From the NCBI GenBank assembly GCA_004431415.1, contig QPMI01000651.1, forward strand, positions 1 to 64,000: a DNA stretch of 64,000 nucleotides, read 5' to 3'. Made by a program: the position numbers and the translations under genes. The notes under the pieces were generated by a model. That model ran no database searches. It saw nothing but the letters and a program-made list of their open reading frames with translations, and was not told the DNA's origin. Positions 16,800 to 26,039 of the stretch are shown here, piece by piece (the first letter of the stretch is position 1; every line of letters starts with the position of its first letter). The DNA comes from Cyanophora paradoxa. Taxonomy: Eukaryota; Glaucocystophyceae; Cyanophorales; Cyanophoraceae.

Positions 16800-19163
16800 T
16801 TACTCATCCCCACCTTCAACATCACTGTCATCCACCAACTTGCGACTATGCTTCTTTTTGATCCCAAAGTAGCCACGAGCAAGAACACCATTGACTCGCT
16901 TTCTCTCAGCCTTCACATTAAAGACTTCGCGAAGTCTCTTCAAGATAGTGCATTCTGTGATTTTCTCATCAGATTTGCCCATGTGATCCATCTTAAAGTG
17001 ACTGATAATGGACTCACTTGTGGCGAAATCCCCTTGACTCTTGGTGAGTTCATAACTCTCACGAATCCATTCTCCAATCTTGTCATTCTCATTGAAATAT
17101 TCAACACCTTGATCAACAATGGACTGGGGTGGTTTGGTGACGAATTCATTGAGAGAATGGGTTCTCCACATTTCCAGGAGAATGGACATATGCGCCATTT
17201 TATAATCGTCATCATTCTTCATTAGGCGCATGAGAGTGGTGTCTGCTTTCTTCTCACCAGGCTGAGGATCGACCTTGAAGACATTTTCGAATCGGTAGTA
17301 GATAATTCGCCTTTGAATTGCTGCATCTGGTTTACTGATTCCCAAGTTGTCATTTGTGGACAAGAACAACTGGAACATGGGAATGAATGTAACAAGATCT
17401 TTGAAAAGAGCTCGAACCTTCATCTCATTCCCACCAGTAACCTGTTTGATTTTGTTCAGTTGAAGCATATCACCATCTTCTGCTTCATTACTGAAAACAA
17501 TTCGTTTACCAAGAATGCAAGCGAGTTCTGGGGAAGCCTCTGACGAACTCTTCTTGGGTTTAGTCCAATATGTCATGTCCAGTGACCCATAATACTCACC
17601 AAATGTGTCTTTCACCAACTCTTGGAGCAGTGATTTCCCATTTGCTCCAATTCCAGTCCAGCAAGTGTATCTCTGATTTTCTGTCAAACCACTCAGGGCA
17701 TAGGCAATTAATCCCATCATAAATTCGCGGTTTTCATCAGATTCGATAATATCTGCATAGATGGATTTAATCTTCGCAACTTTCTCTTGGTCAATTTCTG
17801 TGGTGTAATCGTAGCCAACAGTCTTACTCACCATATCATCTGGGAGTCCCTGTCGAAAAGTCATGGAGTTCAGGTCAAACACACCATTTGTAAATCCAAT
17901 GATGTTGGGAACAGTATCAAGTCTCTCGAAAAAGGTCTTGTCACTGAACAGAACTGAAAGATCAGACATAAGTGCAGTTCTGTATGTAGTCTGTTTGAGG
18001 CTCTTAGCAATTCCCAGCAGAATCTTTGACCTTTCCTCCAAGGAATTGCGGTTCTCTTCATCACGAAGTGCTCTCTGTGCGAGTTGAACAGAACGTTGAA
18101 GATAAACTGGACAGACCTTGCAGCTCAAACAGAGAAAGATTCGCTTCCCAGTTTCATCCATCTCCCAAATCCCACATACATCATTGAACTTGAACCAGGT
18201 CTTGTTGGAATACTTGTATTTGTCTTGCAGAACAAGATAGGCAACCTGTGCGACATCATAATGGGCACCATCAGATCCAGCAGACCGATCAATCAGATTT
18301 TCGATCTTCACATCTGTCTCTTCCTTCACACGAACTGTGATGCTTCGCTTTTTGCAGTTTGCACTGTAACTCGAAACAATATATTTGTCCTTCTCCTTCC
18401 CTTGAACAATATACCAATTGTTCGAGTCATGGCTTCCCTTGCAGCAGGGACAGATCAGACCTTTGTTCTCAGCAGTGAAATTGTATCCCATCTTGGTCTC
18501 ATTGATGATTGTGGGCAAGATGAAACCGAATTCTTCCAGTTTAGAAAGAATATGTTTCTGCAAATTCTCCTCAGCGCACCTCTCAAAATAAGAATGTGCA
18601 CCTTTGGGGAATTCGTAGTTGTCAACAATCCACTTTTGCAACTCAGCAGTAGGTTCATTTAACTCACACTCAGATGCCCATGGCTCTCTGATCCATGTTT
18701 TGTTGGGACTGGGACAAATATTAATTACCCCAGCAGTCCCAGTGGATGCAATCGTTTTGCAGTCGATCTTGGGGTTTCCTTTGAATGCACCTGCTTTATC
18801 CCAGATCTTAATGGTGTCGAATTCAGCAGGTCGAGCGAAATAAGCATGATATCCTTTTTTGGTTTTAGCAAGTGGATTAACACCACCGAAATCATCAGGG
18901 AATTGCTCCTCGAATTTGGCGAAATCCTCCTCTTGGTCGAAGTCAATAACCATGATATTACGAGCAAGAATGCCCCAAGCAGTATATTTACCGGATTTCA
19001 GGGCTTCATCGAATTTATCCCAAGTCCAGGATCCGTCTTTATGAGCGAAAAGCGGTCTCTTGGTATCAGGATCAACAGGAATTACGAGATTCTCAGACAG
19101 GACATCGTCTTCACGAAGCCAGTCAACAAGGCGTTTCAGGGATTTCTTGGCGGCAGCGTTCAT
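16800..19163 (-). CDS. D5-type primase-helicase with PrimPol-like N-terminus
   Basis: The protein has 787 residues. The N-terminal third looks like an archaeo-eukaryotic/PrimPol-type primase: MVIDFDQEEDF around residue 70-80 gives the catalytic acidic residues, and GYHAYF and a zinc-like CPCC follow. A D5_N-type linker (HYDVAQVAYLVLQ, then GFTNGVFDL) leads to an SF3 helicase, with Walker A GANGKS near residue 500-508, then VFSNEAEDGD and FLSTND. It would prime and unwind DNA at the fork. The N-terminal half is not similar to that of element B, while the helicase half is. No frameshift is visible. Confidence 0.92.
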   Translation of the reverse strand: MNAAAKKSLKRLVDWLREDDVLSENLVIPVDPDTKRPLFAHKDGSWTWDKFDEALKSGKYTAWGILARNIMVIDFDQEEDFAKFEEQFPDDFGGVNPLAKTKKGYHAYFARPAEFDTIKIWDKAGAFKGNPKIDCKTIASTGTAGVINICPSPNKTWIREPWASECELNEPTAELQKWIVDNYEFPKGAHSYFERCAEENLQKHILSKLEEFGFILPTIINETKMGYNFTAENKGLICPCCKGSHDSNNWYIVQGKEKDKYIVSSYSANCKKRSITVRVKEETDVKIENLIDRSAGSDGAHYDVAQVAYLVLQDKYKYSNKTWFKFNDVCGIWEMDETGKRIFLCLSCKVCPVYLQRSVQLAQRALRDEENRNSLEERSKILLGIAKSLKQTTYRTALMSDLSVLFSDKTFFERLDTVPNIIGFTNGVFDLNSMTFRQGLPDDMVSKTVGYDYTTEIDQEKVAKIKSIYADIIESDENREFMMGLIAYALSGLTENQRYTCWTGIGANGKSLLQELVKDTFGEYYGSLDMTYWTKPKKSSSEASPELACILGKRIVFSNEAEDGDMLQLNKIKQVTGGNEMKVRALFKDLVTFIPMFQLFLSTNDNLGISKPDAAIQRRIIYYRFENVFKVDPQPGEKKADTTLMRLMKNDDDYKMAHMSILLEMWRTHSLNEFVTKPPQSIVDQGVEYFNENDKIGEWIRESYELTKSQGDFATSESIISHFKMDHMGKSDEKITECTILKRLREVFNVKAERKRVNGVLARGYFGIKKKHSRKLVDDSDVEGGDE

Positions 19164-19357
19164 TTCGAAAATCGGGGGCTTCTTATCCTTAATGGAGAAA
19201 TTAATTTCTCCGGATCCTTGTCATTTTTTGGCGCCTAACCTTTAAATACCTTTGGGTTCTCCGATTGGCGCTCGATGTATGGTAATGATCCATCGAAAAG
19301 TCGATTGATCATGGTAACAAAAAGGATTCAGCGGATATCTGGGACTTTGGGGGCGGT

Positions 19358-19585
19358 TCAGTATTTTCTGGGACGACCTACTGGGCGTTTGACTGGATTA
19401 TTGGGATCCATCTCAGCAGCTTTCCTGCGATAATATCGTTCCAGTGCCTTTTTACGATATAATTCACGAAATTCCTCATCTTGATAACGTTTCTGGAAAT
19501 ACAAGCGGTCATACAACCTTTTCCTCTCATTGGGATCCATTTCGCTCATTGCAAGTTCGAATTCGACCACAGATTCAGTTTCCAT
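19358..19585 (-). CDS. small AT-hook-type DNA-binding protein
   Basis: A 75-residue protein with an acidic N-terminus, then RLYFQKRYQDEEFRELYRKK, a YYRRKA stretch, and the C-terminal AT-hook core PVGRPRKY. The element B gene at 46058-46288 shares the order (QKRY.D.E(F/Y)RE, YYRR, RP.GRP), and a third relative is at 51290-51481. It probably binds AT-rich DNA in the minor groove and could be a regulator or packaging-associated protein. It lies between D5 and the morphogenesis block on the same strand. Confidence 0.65.
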   Translation of the reverse strand: METESVVEFELAMSEMDPNERKRLYDRLYFQKRYQDEEFRELYRKKALERYYRRKAAEMDPNNPVKRPVGRPRKY

Positions 19586-19786
19586 TTGATATGTTCCTTA
19601 TATTTGGACGAGAAAATAATTTGTCCGGGTTCACCAATCAAACACACCTTACCCTTAAATCCCTTGTCATTTTTTGCAGATCGAGACCAGTTCCTGTCTA
19701 CGCTTTTTTATTGCGTCTTCTGTTGCATATTCAGCGGATTTCCTTTCAAGGATAGCATAGATCTCAGAGAGACTGAGCATTCGATA

Positions 19787-20020
19787 TTAATTACCGAGAT
19801 TTAATTTCGGATCTGTGAAAGATACAGAGCGTCGCCTCACTGTCTCTGTTTTAATATGCTCCTCGAAATCCACCGAGTCTGTGGATAATCGCCTACCGCC
19901 AGATCCATGACTTTCAGTGTCAGAGAATTCGATTTCGACTTTTGTATCACAGCAACCACTGTGACAATTGCTCACAATGTGGAGATTAAACATTTCAATG
20001 ATTTTTCGCAAGAAATCCAT
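19787..20020 (-). CDS. small conserved protein with amphipathic N-terminus and CDT motif
   Basis: This 77-residue protein starts MDFLRKIIEMFNLHIVSN, an amphipathic helix, followed by CHSGCCDTKVEIEFSD and a Ser-rich charged tail with RRRSVSFTD, a likely phosphorylation site. The element B gene at 46314-46580 has the same start pattern and C.CCDT motif at the same place in the gene order. The three clustered cysteines may bind metal or form disulfides. Function unknown. The conserved order next to the 244-aa gene suggests a morphogenesis or regulatory role. Confidence 0.6.
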   Translation of the reverse strand: MDFLRKIIEMFNLHIVSNCHSGCCDTKVEIEFSDTESHGSGGRRLSTDSVDFEEHIKTETVRRRSVSFTDPKLNLGN

Positions 20021-20047
20021 GATGCTCTCTCTCTTAAAGCGAGATAA

Positions 20048-20782
20048 TTATAGCCAAACTCGTCGTTTATATACTGTTGGGGCAACACCTTTATCGACCT
20101 CTGATTTGGTAGCACCAGGTTCAATGGTTCCCTTCTGGGTTTTGGTCTTCATCTCATCAACTGCCTGCTCATCAATTTGAGTCTCTTTTTTACCAATGAA
20201 CTGCTTATCTGGAAGACCAGTGATTCCCATTCTATACACCTCCTTTCGCAGCATCTCCTTTAATTTCGCTCTCTCTTTCTTCTCAGAGACATACTGTTCA
20301 AGTGCACTCGATTTCGCTTCCAGATCTTTAAGTTTCGCAGTCATTTCGTCCCATTGGGCTTTGGGAATTCGGTGGATGTTTTGAGTTGGTGCTGTCTTGT
20401 AGGTCACCTCACCAGCCATGGATTGAATTACCTTGTCTGATTCTTTGGAGACACCTTCACCTTTGCGAGCCAGTGAGAGATCTTGGAGACCCAGTCCTTT
20501 GTCATCAGCAGCACCAATAATTCGACGAGCACCTTCACCAACTGCCTTCATCTTAGAGGTTTCGGGCGAAATATTGAGTTGATCACTGGTGGATGTCTGG
20601 GGCGCTTTATCATCTGGTGATTCTTCGTAAGCAGCATTGAGGGGATCTTCTTGTTGCTGTGATGCTTTAACTTCATTGACACCATTGAATTTCATGGGCT
20701 CTGTGTTAATAGAACCGGTTCCAGAGGATGCAGAATATGACATAGCACCAGCAGGAACACCAACTTTGCGTTTGGAAGGCAT
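20048..20782 (-). CDS. conserved 244-aa protein of the morphogenesis module
   Basis: The 244-residue product is closely similar over its length to the element B protein at 45295-46029 (same length, same C-terminal PTVYKRRVWL). The N-terminal 60 residues are low complexity. The middle contains DNLNISPE-like acidic stretches and a predicted coiled coil (about 135-185, KLKDLEAKSSALEQYV). There is no membrane segment, no protease triad and no known domain. Strict conservation and position next to the packaging ATPase suggest a structural or scaffolding protein, which is inference. Confidence 0.75.
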   Translation of the reverse strand: MPSKRKVGVPAGAMSYSASSGTGSINTEPMKFNGVNEVKASQQQEDPLNAAYEESPDDKAPQTSTSDQLNISPETSKMKAVGEGARRIIGAADDKGLGLQDLSLARKGEGVSKESDKVIQSMAGEVTYKTAPTQNIHRIPKAQWDEMTAKLKDLEAKSSALEQYVSEKKERAKLKEMLRKEVYRMGITGLPDKQFIGKKETQIDEQAVDEMKTKTQKGTIEPGATKSEVDKGVAPTVYKRRVWL

Positions 20783-20833
20783 TGTATATTTATTAGAAGC
20801 AGAGATTATTTTATAAACCTCTCTTATATCGCA

Positions 20834-21592
20834 TCAGTTTATTCGAATGAACACCACTCTTGACCTCTTTGGGGCTTCCTCTTTCTGTGGAGGTGGTAAT
20901 TCGTCCTCTTTCTTTTTGGGCTTCCTGTGGAACCGAGGAAACTTAAAGTCTTTAACGAGTTCCGCTTTATCAACGTAGTATTCCACCGAATAATTCGCAG
21001 AACTCCAAATGAGAAACTGATAGGAGTGAACGTATTCCTCAAACATCTTATAGAAAGCGTCTTTATCCCGCATGATATTGTATTCTTCTTCAATGGCTTC
21101 CAGTTCTTTGCGATTGGCGGCACTGAGGAACATTGCATAATCCGAATTGACGCGAATGGTTGAAGAAACCTTACGCAGTTTCTGAGTTATGCAGAAAATT
21201 GTAATCGCCGAGTGGCGGCCGCGCGAATACAGAGATCCAATAATTTTATCACGGGTAAGGTCTACAATCTCATTGTCTATAAGATCATCGAGAACAACAC
21301 ATAATTGATTAACGGGTTCTCCTTTCTCAATTTTCTCTTGTCTTTCATCGAGAAGTTTAGCGATGTAAGGCGCATCCCATTTACCGAGCTGTAATGTTGC
21401 GACATCATCCCAAAAATGATTGAATGATGTCCCACTTATAACAAGAACAACATCTAACTTTTTCGCATCGTGAAGTTGTTTTAGCCAATATTTTACGGCT
21501 TCTGACTTGCCCGTCGCGCTTTTTCCGATTGCTAATACGCGAAAAGGGGGTTTAATCATCTCAGCAGCATTAAATTCGGGAACGTCAGACAT
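20834..21592 (-). CDS. FtsK/HerA-type DNA packaging ATPase (A32-like)
   Basis: The 252-residue protein has Walker A GKSATGKSE near residue 24 and Walker B CVVLDDLID near residue 100. An arginine-rich SLYSRGRHS and the sensor-like ITQKLRKV follow. This is the A32-type packaging ATPase of Polintons, virophages and large DNA viruses, which drives genome DNA into preformed capsids. It is intact and lies between the MCP and the 244-aa gene, the same neighbourhood as in element B. The start MSDVPEFNAAEM matches B (MGDLDEFNAGEM). Confidence 0.95.
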   Translation of the reverse strand: MSDVPEFNAAEMIKPPFRVLAIGKSATGKSEAVKYWLKQLHDAKKLDVVLVISGTSFNHFWDDVATLQLGKWDAPYIAKLLDERQEKIEKGEPVNQLCVVLDDLIDNEIVDLTRDKIIGSLYSRGRHSAITIFCITQKLRKVSSTIRVNSDYAMFLSAANRKELEAIEEEYNIMRDKDAFYKMFEEYVHSYQFLIWSSANYSVEYYVDKAELVKDFKFPRFHRKPKKKEDELPPPQKEEAPKRSRVVFIRIN

Positions 21593-21654
21593 GGCTTTGT
21601 AGATCTTTCTTATTAAAGATAGATAAAAATAACGAAACGTTACTGATAATGGTT

Positions 21655-23022
21655 TTACAGATTAATTCGTCGGAGACCATCTTTGTCAACAATAATGAAA
21701 CTGTGCATGAGAGCACGAACATTAACTGTGAGTGCCTTGTCAGAAGGCATGTATAGAGTGAGGAAAGAAGAGGAGGAGTTCGTGAGATCAACATATCCAG
21801 ACTGGGCAATGTTGCGAATCGCTTTCTCTCCATCCACACAGAATGGTAGACCACTGAGGACATATTTGTCTGCAACCTTGTCCATATTCGAGCACTTGAA
21901 GGCATCCGCAATTAATTCGGCACCTTTGAGGAGAGGGATGGGCTCAGTAGCATAGAGACGTTGACCATTAATTTCAACAGTGAAAGTAATGTCTTTCGAG
22001 TTAGCATACGTTTTCAGAACACTGTGAGCACCAGTAGCACTATCAATACCTTCATAATCACGAACTGAAACAAGAAGACCATAGACAAGACCCGAGATCT
22101 GTGACAGATTAATACGATTGGGTTGCGCATTGCCTTTTGCAGCGAAATTGATGCTATCAACGAATCCAATATCCAGAGCAGGGATAGCCATACCAGTGGT
22201 CTTCACCTTCTCAATGACAGTAGCAAACAGCTCATCAGAAACATTAATAGCATGCATGTAAAGACGAGGAGAAGTGACTTTAATTTCAGGGGTTGTTCCA
22301 GAGATGGTGAAAGTGGTGATCTGTTGACCTACATGGGCAAGGGTTCCATCTGTGAAATTTCCAAGTCCATCATCAGCAGTTGCATCAACAGTTCCAACAG
22401 CAGTTGTAAGTTCACGACCACCATAAGAAGTCTCAACATAACCCTTTCCAGCATCCTTGAACCAGACAGTTACCACCATTTCTCCTGAGAGAGCACCAAG
22501 AGGGAGGTAGTGGTTTAGCCATGGGACGGGGATTTCAACAAAGAATGAACCACCAAGTCGGTTGGTTCCATGAGCAGGGATACCATGAACCATACCCATT
22601 GAACGCTTCTTTTTGGCGAGTTGATCCTCCGAATAATAGACAAGAGGGAAATGAGCAAGGAAATCAGAAGGCACATGGAATGTGTAAGATCCATAGGTAA
22701 TTTCAAGTCGAGAGACAAGAGCACCAACTGGGCGAACGTATCCATTGCGAACAAGGTCGGTATCACCAGCAAAAGTGATGGCTGGAAGGTCAAAGGCAAG
22801 TTCGAGTTTTCCACAGAAATTGTAGCGAGGGAGCTTGAAAGAAATGCGATTTCCAGCATTATTCTCGAAAGTGTTGCTTGGGTTCACAACAACAAGAACT
22901 GGCTTCGACTTGGATTCAAGACCAAGCATGAGAGAGTTGTCCAGGAAGAACGCCTTGGCTTCTTCCGGGGTTGTTAGAGCTTCTTTCAGAGAAAGACGTT
23001 GGAGGGTCGAAGTAATATCCAT
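21655..23022 (-). CDS. mcp: double jelly-roll major capsid protein
   Basis: The start MDITSTLQRLSL is chosen over an upstream TTG because it aligns exactly with element B and follows the promoter motif. The product has 455 residues. Jelly-roll marks include ISFKLPRYNFCGKLELAF in the first barrel and FFVEIPVPWLNHYLPLGAL followed by EMVVTVWFKD, the typical end of barrel one in Polinton and virophage capsids. The size is small for the family but complete. It would form the trimeric capsomers of an icosahedral shell. The ORF is intact in both elements and strongly similar between them. Confidence 0.93.
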   Translation of the reverse strand: MDITSTLQRLSLKEALTTPEEAKAFFLDNSLMLGLESKSKPVLVVVNPSNTFENNAGNRISFKLPRYNFCGKLELAFDLPAITFAGDTDLVRNGYVRPVGALVSRLEITYGSYTFHVPSDFLAHFPLVYYSEDQLAKKKRSMGMVHGIPAHGTNRLGGSFFVEIPVPWLNHYLPLGALSGEMVVTVWFKDAGKGYVETSYGGRELTTAVGTVDATADDGLGNFTDGTLAHVGQQITTFTISGTTPEIKVTSPRLYMHAINVSDELFATVIEKVKTTGMAIPALDIGFVDSINFAAKGNAQPNRINLSQISGLVYGLLVSVRDYEGIDSATGAHSVLKTYANSKDITFTVEINGQRLYATEPIPLLKGAELIADAFKCSNMDKVADKYVLSGLPFCVDGEKAIRNIAQSGYVDLTNSSSSFLTLYMPSDKALTVNVRALMHSFIIVDKDGLRRINL

Positions 23023-23050
23023 GATTATCTCTTTTATTATACTGCAACAT
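23023..23050 (-). promoter_or_regulatory. putative late promoter of major capsid gene
   Basis: On the minus strand TGTTGCAGTATAATAAAA lies about 10 bp before the ATG. Element B has TGTTACAGTATAATAAAA at the same distance (43031-43059). The intervening sequence diverges more than the motif does, which supports a regulatory role. Confidence 0.6.
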
Positions 23051-23076
23051 AAAAAATTCACCAATGATCCTTGATT

Positions 23077-24087
23077 TTACGCAAAACTCGCAATTACAGG
23101 ATAAGATGGATGGGTTTCCGCCATCCTCCTCTTGAAATATTCATACACAGGATCACCAGCAGGTTCATCACCATATCGAATTTCGAAGGTGAGGTGGACA
23201 GGTTGACCCTCGAAATCAATTGGTTCATTGACTGCATTCACAATATCAACCGAAAATGTGGAAAGTCCCAGATTCTTGTTATAGTATTTATAAATCGGAT
23301 GGGCTTCTGTCGAATTATAAACGACATGCTCACCATAATCTTTATCTGGAACAACGATTTTGTGGAAGTATCCAGTGAGGAGACCATCACCACATTGAAC
23401 CAGATCACCCAACTCCTTTACTCTCACAAACAGAACACTATCCCTGGTCTTTTCAGGTTCAAATGAAGATATGATACCATGCACCATCGACCCAGTAAAG
23501 ATACCATCAGTCAGAGTATTATAAACTTGTGATTGGATTGGGGTGTTACCATATCTCCCAGGATCAAGACCAAGCAGTCGAGCAGAACTCAAAAACCTCT
23601 GAATCTGCGCCTGGGTTGGGTTTATTGCAGTTGAGAAAGCCAGGTAAAACGGTATGGTGGAATGGAATATTACTCGTTTCAGTGTATCATCCCATTTACA
23701 GCGAATTGCTACTGGTGGCTCTCTCAATGCAAGTTTGGAGTTAATTACATTCACCAGTTGTTGGTGGTTTTGAATGGGTGTGCTGCGACTTATCACAATG
23801 TGCTTCCATTGCTCATAATCGGCAGCAGGTCGATCAGTTGGAATACCAGTGCTTCCTGCACCAGAAAGATATTCAGACCAATAAAGGTAGATTGCATTAT
23901 CAATTGTCACATCTCCTACTTTGGTTTCACCACTCACCATGGGAATGCTGTTATAGAATTCTGCTGAGACCAGTCTCACTGCTCTTACAAATTCATATGT
24001 GCTGGGGAGGCGAGCAATAAAACTCGAAGTAGGTCCATCTCCCGAAATTGTATTGAAAGAGCTCACTTCAATGTAATCCACAGGCAT
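23077..24087 (-). CDS. minor capsid protein (penton-type), paralogue 1
   Basis: The 336-residue product starts MPVDYIEVSSFNTISG. The N-terminal part has RAVRLVSAEFYNSIPMV, comparable to ECRVLYAEIPNSIYNS in the neighbouring divergent gene, so the two look like distant paralogues. This pattern is typical of the single jelly-roll penton or minor capsid proteins encoded beside the MCP in Polinton-like viruses. It shares a 28-bp divergent promoter region with the gene at 24116. The element B homologue (41995-43005) has the same length. The capsid role is by family and position. Confidence 0.8.
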   Translation of the reverse strand: MPVDYIEVSSFNTISGDGPTSSFIARLPSTYEFVRAVRLVSAEFYNSIPMVSGETKVGDVTIDNAIYLYWSEYLSGAGSTGIPTDRPAADYEQWKHIVISRSTPIQNHQQLVNVINSKLALREPPVAIRCKWDDTLKRVIFHSTIPFYLAFSTAINPTQAQIQRFLSSARLLGLDPGRYGNTPIQSQVYNTLTDGIFTGSMVHGIISSFEPEKTRDSVLFVRVKELGDLVQCGDGLLTGYFHKIVVPDKDYGEHVVYNSTEAHPIYKYYNKNLGLSTFSVDIVNAVNEPIDFEGQPVHLTFEIRYGDEPAGDPVYEYFKRRMAETHPSYPVIASFA

Positions 24088-24115
24088 CTTCTTTTATCTA
24101 TAAACATATATTAAA

Positions 24116-25048
24116 ATGATTCGGCTGGTCAATATAGATAGCAGAGACCGATCAGATGGACAAATAGAAAACTCCTACAAAGTTTCACTCACAACCCCAG
24201 TGACCAAACCAAGAGAATGTCGAGTTTTGTATGCAGAGATCCCCAACAGCATCTATAACTCCATTGGAACAGACCACCTTCTTGTCAGATTCTACTACCA
24301 AGGCATCTCTGAAACCAAGCAGGTCTTCCTTCTCCCAAGTGGTTACATAAATCAAGGTCATTTCGGGGTCACCACTCCATATAATTATGGTCTGAATTTC
24401 ACATTTACTGGGAGCAACAATCTCACATATGCATTCAAGGTCTACTACAACCCTACCTCCTACAAATTGGAGTTTTACAGTAATGTTCAATTCGATATGG
24501 TTGCATCTACACAGAGATTGGGTAAACTTCTTGGTGTGAGTTCAGTGGAGTGGGTGGCTTCCACTGAACAGATTTACGATTTCCCAGAGTCTGCAAGGTC
24601 TTTATATGCCCCCGAGAATTTCCTTTATTTCGCAGGAATACCAATCACCCCAAACCATCCCCAATGGGGAATCACATTCACAGGATATGAATTCGAGGCA
24701 TCTCGCTTAAACTACAAGTTAGAAGCTTCCAAGATGACAGATATGAATGCAGAACAGTATTTATACATGCACATTAAAGAACTCTCCCCATTTGCTACAA
24801 ACCACAATATTGTCCCAAGATCACAACCACAGAATCAAGGGGCGATTCTCAGATTGCAGTTAAGTAAAGATATTGGGCAGTATGTTTATCACAGTGGAGA
24901 GCACAGTGAATACATAAAAATAACCGATCGAAACCTGGTGATTAGAGAGTTAACAGTTGAGTTTCGAGATTATTATGGTGATCTTGTAGACATGAATGGG
25001 ATTGACAACTCATTCCAGTTGGAGTTTCTGGCTATTGGTAATGATTAA
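24116..25048 (+). CDS. minor capsid protein (penton-type), paralogue 2
   Basis: The 310-residue product starts MIRLVNIDSRDRSDG. The N-terminal NIDSRDR...NSYKVSLTTPV and ECRVLYAEIPNSIYNS stretch is characteristic of minor capsid proteins in Polinton-like and large DNA viruses. The C-terminal part (QNQGAILRLQLSKDIG, then LTVEFRDYYGD) is also conserved in element B, where the gene is frameshifted. It diverges from paralogue 1 with only 28 bp between the starts, so the two are probably co-regulated. It overlaps the next gene tail-to-tail by 17 bp. Confidence 0.8.
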   Translation: MIRLVNIDSRDRSDGQIENSYKVSLTTPVTKPRECRVLYAEIPNSIYNSIGTDHLLVRFYYQGISETKQVFLLPSGYINQGHFGVTTPYNYGLNFTFTGSNNLTYAFKVYYNPTSYKLEFYSNVQFDMVASTQRLGKLLGVSSVEWVASTEQIYDFPESARSLYAPENFLYFAGIPITPNHPQWGITFTGYEFEASRLNYKLEASKMTDMNAEQYLYMHIKELSPFATNHNIVPRSQPQNQGAILRLQLSKDIGQYVYHSGEHSEYIKITDRNLVIRELTVEFRDYYGDLVDMNGIDNSFQLEFLAIGND

Positions 25049-25298
25049 ACCGATCCTGATAGAAGAACTCTCCATCTGTCTCGAAAATATTAAGAAGGGG
25101 ACTCTTTGGATCTTCTGTATACCATCGGCGAATTGTCTTATCCCATTTAGCACCATTCCTTTTCAAGAATCTACAAAGAGTTGATCTCCTTGTAATTCGC
25201 AATCCCATCTCTTGAAAGATCTCATAATGATCTTGCATTCTATTCACAATCAAGATGTAAGTCCCATGGAAATTGTGATATTGCTGGTTAATCGGCAT
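25032..25298 (-). CDS. small DUF5710-like protein
   Basis: An 88-residue ORF from the ATG at 25298 (MPINQQYHNFHG). Its middle has TLCRFLKRNGAKWDKTIRRWY, which fits the short DUF5710 pattern (LG/GAxWDxxxKxWYV) found fused to phage and plasmid primases and methylases. The 138-aa open frame extends upstream into a less convincing region. It overlaps the minor capsid gene end by 17 bp. No counterpart is present in element B. Function unknown; the family suggests nucleic-acid binding. Confidence 0.5.
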   Translation of the reverse strand: MPINQQYHNFHGTYILIVNRMQDHYEIFQEMGLRITRRSTLCRFLKRNGAKWDKTIRRWYTEDPKSPLLNIFETDGEFFYQDRFNHYQ

Positions 25299-25523
25299 CT
25301 TTCCTTTACAGCATGATGGGAAATCGTTTGTCAATTTTTGGCGAAACGAGAGTATCTCATGAGATAGATGAGAGAATAACAGGTGTGTTTTCAGGGTTGG
25401 AGAAATCGGAGAAACATAGAGTATTGCGATTTCCGAGTTAGTTGACACTGAGAAATTCAGAATTTCAGATGGTCTTACTGAAATCCGTCTTGTGACACCT
25501 ATTTAATTGACTGTGACGCCTCT

Positions 25524-25644
25524 TTAATTGACTGTGACGCCTGTGACGCCTGTGACGCCTACTTTCAAACTTTTTAAAAATTTTCAAAAATGACAGACTT
25601 CTGAAAACAGCCGTCACAGCCGTCACAGGCGTCACACCCAATTA
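25524..25644. repeat. inverted tandem-repeat hairpin, copy 2 of element A
   Basis: The arms are GTGACGCCT times three and its complement (CCGTCACAG, GGCGTCACA), bounded by TAATTG and CAATTA. The loop contains AAACTTTTTAAAAATTTTC and ACAGACTTCTGAAAAC, shared with the copies at 16580 (inverted) and 25815. Confidence 0.85.
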
Positions 25645-25814
25645 AAAATGGAATCTATCTCTCTTACTGAGATATTCAAAAATATATTCTTGTCTTACTG
25701 AAATCCGTCTTGTGACACCTCTGACACCTACAAAACACTATCCATTAATCCACCTTTCCGAAAATGCGAAGTTGTCTTACTGGAAATGGTCTGCAATTTC
25801 GCTGTGACACCTAA

Positions 25815-25929
25815 TTTAATTGAGTGTGACGCCTGTGACGCCTGTGACACCTACTTTCAAACTTTTTAAAATTTTCAAAAATGACAGACTTCTGAAAACA
25901 GGCGTCACAGCCGTCACAGGCGTCACAGA
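25815..25929. repeat. inverted tandem-repeat hairpin, copy 3 of element A
   Basis: Same orientation and nearly the same loop as copy 2 (AAACTTTTTAAAATTTTC). The left arm reads GTGACGCCTGTGACGCC and the right arm GGCGTCACAG twice with one CCGTCACAG. The two adjacent copies are probably a local duplication. Confidence 0.85.
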
Positions 25930-26039
25930 CATTCCACCCCTCTTACTGACTTTCTCAAAAACAAAACTATCTCTTACTGAATATCATTTGAATACTACCT
26001 GTCACACTTGATCTCAATTATTCTGTTTTATAGAACATA

